Positions 59,022-64,000 of a stretch of 64,000 nucleotides of DNA are shown piece by piece. Source of the stretch: Cyanophora paradoxa (taxonomy: Eukaryota > Glaucocystophyceae > Cyanophorales > Cyanophoraceae); NCBI GenBank assembly GCA_004431415.1, contig QPMI01000658.1, forward strand, positions 62,001-126,000, in the 5' to 3' direction. Positions within the stretch are counted from its first letter, which is position 1. Each line of letters opens with the position of its first letter. Both the position numbers and the translations under genes were made by a program. The notes beneath the pieces were generated by a model that was given only the letters and a program-made list of their open reading frames with translations, searched no databases and was not told the DNA's origin.

Positions 59022-62000
59022 TTAATCGTCGCCGACGGAGTTGGAGAAGTAGGAGTGGAGGTACTCGACTTCGAAGATGAAGCGCTTGGGGATCATCATG
59101 AGCATCTGCGACGTCCGGTTCGCCTCGTCCATCAGGCTCTGCACCATCGGCTTGAACAGCAGCTGCGGGGCGCCCCCACGGCAGTCAGCTTGAGCTTCAG
59201 GAACGGGCGCCCGCGCCCGGGCACGAGCCGCCCCCCGCGCACGAAGTAGAGGCCGGCGAGGAAGACGAAGGCGACGGTCATGATGACGGCCTCGATCATG
59301 AGGATCATCGCGATGTTCCCCTCCGTCTCCTGCGCCCCCGCGTCCGCGCCCCCGCGTCAGCGCTCGTTCGATCTAAACTTTAAGCTATAAGCTCTTTATC
59401 ATTAGTGTCCATTAGTTAGTCCAAGTCTTTATCATAAGTTGAATGCAGGAATTAAATGCGGACGCGCCAGAATGTAGAGGTCGATGGCGGTGCGCATGCC
59501 GCGATCGAGGAAGCGGCGCGAGATCGTCTCGATCTCCTTCAGCGACTGGCTCGTCCCGTACGTGTACTTGGCCTGCGCGGAATAAAGATCGATGAGGTTC
59601 ACTGGGCGAGTTCGACTGACTGGCGACCGACCTGCGAGGAGCAGCCCTCGATCTCGCACAGGTTGTCCTCCAGGATCTGGCGGCAGCCGTCCAGGTACCG
59701 CTCCGTCAGCGAGTTCAGGCCCGCCATGACTGCGATTCGGAGGTCAGAGGCCAAATATTATCATAGTTAGTTAGTTAGTTGGTTGGTTAGGCCGTTCTGT
59801 AATCAGCGGGGGGAGGGGGGTTACGTACACATGGCCTTCTCGCGGGGAGAGAGGTTCGAGCAGTCGCCCCCCTCCGCGAGGCACTGGCCTTCCTCGTAGT
59901 TCAGGCGGTCCTGTGGGCCCGGACGAAGTTAGAGGACGAAGAAGCTTAAGTTAAAGGGCGAGAAAGAAAGAAGGGGGGGCGGACCTGCGGGGCGTAGCGG
60001 TTGTCGCTCCCGGGGAGCCGGAGCGCCGAGTTGCCGAACTTCAGCCCGAGGTCGATCTCGCGGAACAGCTCCATGTTCGTCTGCGAGCGCGAGCGTGCAC
60101 GTCGGGCCGATAGGGTTGGGATCCGCGGCGCGCGGGCCGGGGCCATGGCCGGCGGCGAAAGGATCCGCGGCGCGCGGGGCAACCGCGGCCGGTTAGGATC
60201 TGCTGCGCGCAGCTGCACCTTGAAGCGGTTTATCATCGTCTCGCGCGACATGACGATCGACTGGTTAAGGTACAGCTCGCGCGCGAAGAACATCATCCTG
60301 CAGGCCGCGGTCAGCCCCGGCGGGGCGGGGGCCGGCGACGCGGGGGTGGGGGCGGGGGCGGCATCATCCTGCCGGCCGGGGTCGGCCGCGGCGGGAGAAG
60401 GGCGATGTAGGAGCGGAGAAATAGCCTTAAGTCAACTCTAACCGTCCCGGGCGCCATAAAGGACACCCAGTGCAAGCAAAGCCACGCGTGCCGGGCACAG
60501 CCTAGCCTTAACTCTACGTATATACCGCCACACCTAAGCCACCTTAGGCTATTTCTCCGGCCGGGGTCGGCCCCTGCGGGAGAAGGGCGATCCAGGAGCG
60601 GGGGCGATGCGCTCACTCGCGGGCGAGGGAGCGGCGGACGCCGGCCTGCATGACCTCCTGCGCGAAGGACCGCGACGACTCCTGCGGGGGCGGGGAGTCA
60701 GCCGGGCGGGTCGGGCGCAACATGCTGGGGGGCCATGGCGCGAGGAGACGGCGATTCCGCAGTATATCGCGAGTTTGAGCGAAAGCCCGACACCCTATTG
60801 CGGCCCGACACCCTAGTAGCTTGCACTCGCGTGCAAGTAGCTATAGGTATTTCCCGCCCCGTTCAAGAGAACAGCAGACGATACCACTGCGATGCGATGC
60901 CAGTCAGCCGGTGCGAGCGGCACGGGCGGGGGGAAGGCTCATAGGCGCACTGAAAAAGAAGCAGACGCCTTTGAAGTTGTCAAGGTAAAAGAGGACGCCA
61001 GGCCACGGGACGGGACGGGACGGGGCGAGAGCGGGGCGAGAGAGCGAAAGAGTCAGCAACCGGGCCACACATACGCGCCATAAACCACAGCATGGTAGCT
61101 TGGGGGAGACGGTTCGGGGAGAGCGTCAGGGTTTCGGGGAGAGGGTTCGGGGAGGGGGTACGGGGATCGGAAGGGGGTAGTGTGCTTGGGAGGGGTATCG
61201 GGGAGGGGGAGGGGTATCGCTCTGAGGAGGTGTTCGGGGAGGGGGTATTGGGAGCTTGTGTTCTTGGTATGAGTGGGAGTTAAATGACCGGCGCGTTAAT
61301 TCGATGGAACATAGAGGGTGGTAGACAGGAAAGCCGGAGTCCCACGGGCACTCTGCTGCACAAGTACGAAAGAAAGGGCGCATACCGATATTCGCTCCGC
61401 AGACCTGCGCGCGTGGGGGCCCCATCATGATCAGCCGCCGAACCGAAGCGAAACGTTCCTGATCAGATAATCACATAATCACAGCTTAAGATCAGAAGAA
61501 GAAGAAGAAGCTAAGAGTGCCATAATCAAAGCTTAAGACTAGAAGAAAGGCGAAGCCAAGAGTGCCAGGCCATGGATTCGACGTCTTAGGTTCCTGGGGC
61601 GGAGCTAAGCCAAGCGTCCCACATTCAAAGCTCAAGATCAGGAGAAGAAGAAGCTAAGAGTGTCATAATTAAAGCTTAAGATCAGAAGAAAGGACCTTAA
61701 GAGTCTCGTAAATTGAAGCTTAAGAGTCTCATAAATTAAAGCTTAAGCGATCAGCGCGGCGAAAGTGGCGCACGAGGGTGATCATGGCGAATCCAGCGAC
61801 GTACTTGAAGGTGAGGCGCCGCAGCGTCTTCGCCGCCGCGTCCGTGAATCTGCGCGCGGAGCCGGCCGACTGTGAGCGATCCAAGGCGGCCAAACCCTGC
61901 GGCACGCCCGCCCGGCCCCCCGCTCACTTCTTGTCGATCTCGTCGGCGTCGACGACGGGCGCGGCGGCGGCGGAGCCGCCCTGCTCGCTGCTCGGCGCCT

Positions 62001-64000
62001 GCTCGTCCGTGCTCGCCGCGTCCGCCCCACCCTTCTCCTCGCCGCTGGCCGAGTCGGCCGGTGCTTCCGCGCCCTTCTCGTTCTTGGCTGCGCCCCAGGC
62101 GCTCCGCTCCGCGGGGCCGCCCGAGAGGATGCGCTCGAGGATGCCGCGTTCCAGCGGCTTGAGGTCCTCCCGCGACTCGGCCCGCACCAGTTCGATGCCC
62201 TCGCCCAGCGCCGGGGAGGCGGACGGGCGGCCGGAGCGCGCATACTTGCCGGCGCGGCTGCTCGAGGTCCACGAGATGGTCGAGTCGACGTCGAAGGAGC
62301 CGGAGACGGCCGGCGCCCGCAGGCTCGAGCGCCGCGGCCGATGCGTCGGCTCGGCATCGCCGCCGAACGCGGTGACGTGCGAGGCGGCCGGGCCCCGGGC
62401 TGACGTGCCCAGGTCCATCGCCGACGGCTCCGCCTTGCGCCCGCCCAACGCGGACTCTGCCGCGGGCGGCGGTCAGGCGCGCGGCGCGCTTGGCAGCGCT
62501 CACGAAGCCGGGCGCGCGCGCGCACTCAGGGGCGGCGGCGGCGAGGAAAGGCCGAGGACGTCGAGGGGGCTGTGTGGGCTGTTCGAGCCGGCCCCGAGCT
62601 CGAGTCGACAGGCTGCTCCATCTCCTCCCGCTCGTCGTCGCTCCGGCTAAACGCGAGGACGTCGCTGACGACGTGGGGCGGCGTCGGCACATGCGTCCCC
62701 GAGTTCGAGCGGCTCGTCCCGGCGGCCACCACCGCCGCGACGTCCTCCATCGAGGCGGGCCGCAGCCGCGCCGTGAGCTTGGGCGACGCCGCGGGGGCGT
62801 CCCCACGACCGCGCCGGCGCCGGCGCCCGCCTCGCCCGCCTCGACCGCCAGGGGCGCCTTGAGCTTCATGCTGGCCGAGCGCGGGGCGACGGCGCCGCGC
62901 TTGATGCTCGCCGACTTCTGCACGCCGGCGCCGGCGCCGGCCGGCTCGCTCTCGCTGGCCGACTCGTTGCCCTTGCCGCCGCCCCCGCGCTTGCCGTGCG
63001 CGTGCTTCGGGCGCCGCTGCTCCGCCTTGTCGTGCCGCTTCTTCTCGTCGTGCGCGACGTGCGCCGCGTGCTTCGCCTCCTTCCGCTCCGCCCGCTCCTG
63101 CTTCTTCTCCGCCTTGCGCTCCTTGCGCATGCGCTTCTTCTCGGTCTCGCTGTCCTCCGTACCGTCCGTGCGCTGCGTGTGGGCCCCCTCCTCGCCCTCG
63201 GCCCCGGCCCCGGCCTCGCCCTCCCCGCCCTTGGCCGGCTGCGCATCCGCGAAATTCTCGATGCTCTTCGCGCTCCGGAACTTGACCGCCTGCGCAGGCG
63301 AAAACGGTCACCAAGTCAGTTCAGCCGGGGAACGTTAACGGTCGGTTCAGCTCAGGTGAACATGAACGCGCCTTGTCGTCCTCAGCGTCGTCGTCGGAGC
63401 TGGACTCGTCGGACTCGTCGGCGGCGCCGCCGAGCTTCTTGCGCGAGTAGTGCTTCGAGATGGCGCGGATCACGGGGCGCGGCACGTTCATCAGGATCTG
63501 CGAACTCGGCCGCGGCGCCGTCAGACGCGGCCGGCGCGAGATCGAAGAAGCGTAGCGGCGGAGGGCGGCGCAGGCGCGGGCGCAGGCGCGCACCTCGACG
63601 ATGCCCTTCTGCATCGAGTTGACCTTCTTGAACGCCGGCTGCGAGCGCGCGTGGGCATTCGCGAGGCGCCGGTCAGAGAAACGAAGGCGCAGATCGATGC
63701 AGAAATACGCACGCGGAAGACTCCGAAGATCAGGACCATGATGGCCGTGCAGAAGATCCCGAGCATGCCGCCCAGCAGGCCACCGGAGCGCTGGATGGCT
63801 AGGGGGCGAGGGGTTAGCAGGTTAGCTGGGCATAAGAACCAGCGCGCAGACCATTCGTAATCTAATCGCGCGGATGCGAGCGAAAGCGGGAAATAGCGGG
63901 AAAGGAAGCGCAAAAATGCCCCCCAGTCAGCACAAATCTCACCCGGGAATTCCGAAAATCACGATCAAGCATAAGACGGCCGCCAGAGAGATGCCGGACT
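59022..64000 (-). CDS. 3' part of a multi-exon host gene for a large membrane protein (TmcB-like?)
   Basis: Exons recognised by GT-AG junctions and coherent protein include TM exon about 63800-63705 (GGLLGGMLGIFCTAIMVLIF), 63505-63366 (NVPRPVIRAISKHYSRKKLG), 63289 to about 62520 and about 62480-61915 (charged, Lys/Glu/Ala-rich), and about 61885-61774. They continue with 60681-60617, 60297-60219, 60080-59985 (ALRLPGSDNRYAPQ), 59910-59829, 59729-59632, 59572-59464 and 59329-59022. The last has a TM helix (AMILMIEAVIMTVAFVFLAG) and ends FSNSVGDD. The LPGS.NRYAPQ block, flanking Cys pairs and paired TM helices recall TmcB-like protist membrane proteins; this is from memory and uncertain. A frame break near 59170 (GGGGG) may be an indel. 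Minus strand; the 5' end lies beyond 64000. Confidence 0.5.
61100..61270 (+). repeat. G-rich minisatellite-like intronic tract
   Basis: Irregular repeats of GGTTCGGGGAGGGGGTA and related words, with many G3-G5 runs. The strand could form G-quadruplexes. It lies in an intron-sized gap of the host gene. Confidence 0.5.
61470..61750 (+). repeat. Degenerate tandem repeat (AAAGCTTAAGA units)
   Basis: At least seven loose copies of a unit around ATAAT.AAAGCTTAAGA.CAGAAGAA with AAGAGT(G/C)(C/T)C links. It lies between exons of the host gene on minus. Confidence 0.55.

Overview
The window looks like nuclear DNA of a GC-rich unicellular eukaryote, probably an alga or other protist. Host-side genes are split by short GT-AG introns, and the sequence is packed with nested mobile elements. 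No rRNA, tRNA, CRISPR array or bacterial operon was found. I cannot name the species or lineage.

Region 1 (1-1382 and 30501-31640) is host repeat DNA that was split by an insertion. The two sides carry inverted copies of one repeat (421-580 and 30787-30947) and the two halves of a dispersed repeat. A near-uninterrupted copy of that dispersed repeat lies at about 37.59-38.16 kb.

Region 2 (1383-30500, 29.1 kb) is an integrated Polinton-like virus or virophage-like element. It is AT-rich compared with the flanks and is bounded by 247-bp terminal inverted repeats that differ at one position by eye. It carries a retroviral-type integrase, an SF1 helicase fused to an HNH domain, a family B DNA polymerase, a packaging ATPase, a likely major capsid protein and two jelly-roll minor capsid (penton-like) paralogs. 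It also has a patatin-like lipase, a SpeD-like protein, a set of fibre proteins (one of 2262 aa ending in an S74-type chaperone/protease) and several small basic or unknown proteins. Next to the left terminus sit two divergent genes that are clearly cut by spliceosomal introns (six exons on minus, at least four on plus). The rest of the element reads as intronless, so these two stand out. Polymerase, one penton and one fibre gene each break at a point where a single missing base in a homopolymer would restore the frame. Together with the near-identical TIRs, this points to a recent and perhaps intact insertion with residual assembly indels.

Region 3 (31.6-37.5 kb) is a plus-strand ORF-like sequence with T-ending codons, interrupted by a minus-strand non-LTR retrotransposon (RT plus RNase H). 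The insertion is flanked by a 16-bp target duplication. The retrotransposon is frameshifted and has lost its RT core through a deletion at a 20-bp repeat.

Region 4 (38.2-40.9 kb) is repeat-rich, with small tandem duplications and ORF-like fragments I cannot identify. Region 5 (40906-57559) is a complete 16.65-kb Ty3/Gypsy retrotransposon. It has 283-bp LTRs that read as identical, a 5-bp target duplication (ACATG), a gag with CCHC knuckle, a very long unassigned stretch, then protease, RT, RNase H and integrase. Its 3' untranslated region holds two hairpins whose outer stems co-vary. Region 6 (57.57-59.02 kb) is intergenic, with a diverged direct repeat and short palindromic repeats. Region 7 (59022-64000, minus) is the 3' part of a multi-exon host gene for a membrane protein, reminiscent of the TmcB-like family; its 5' end lies outside the window.
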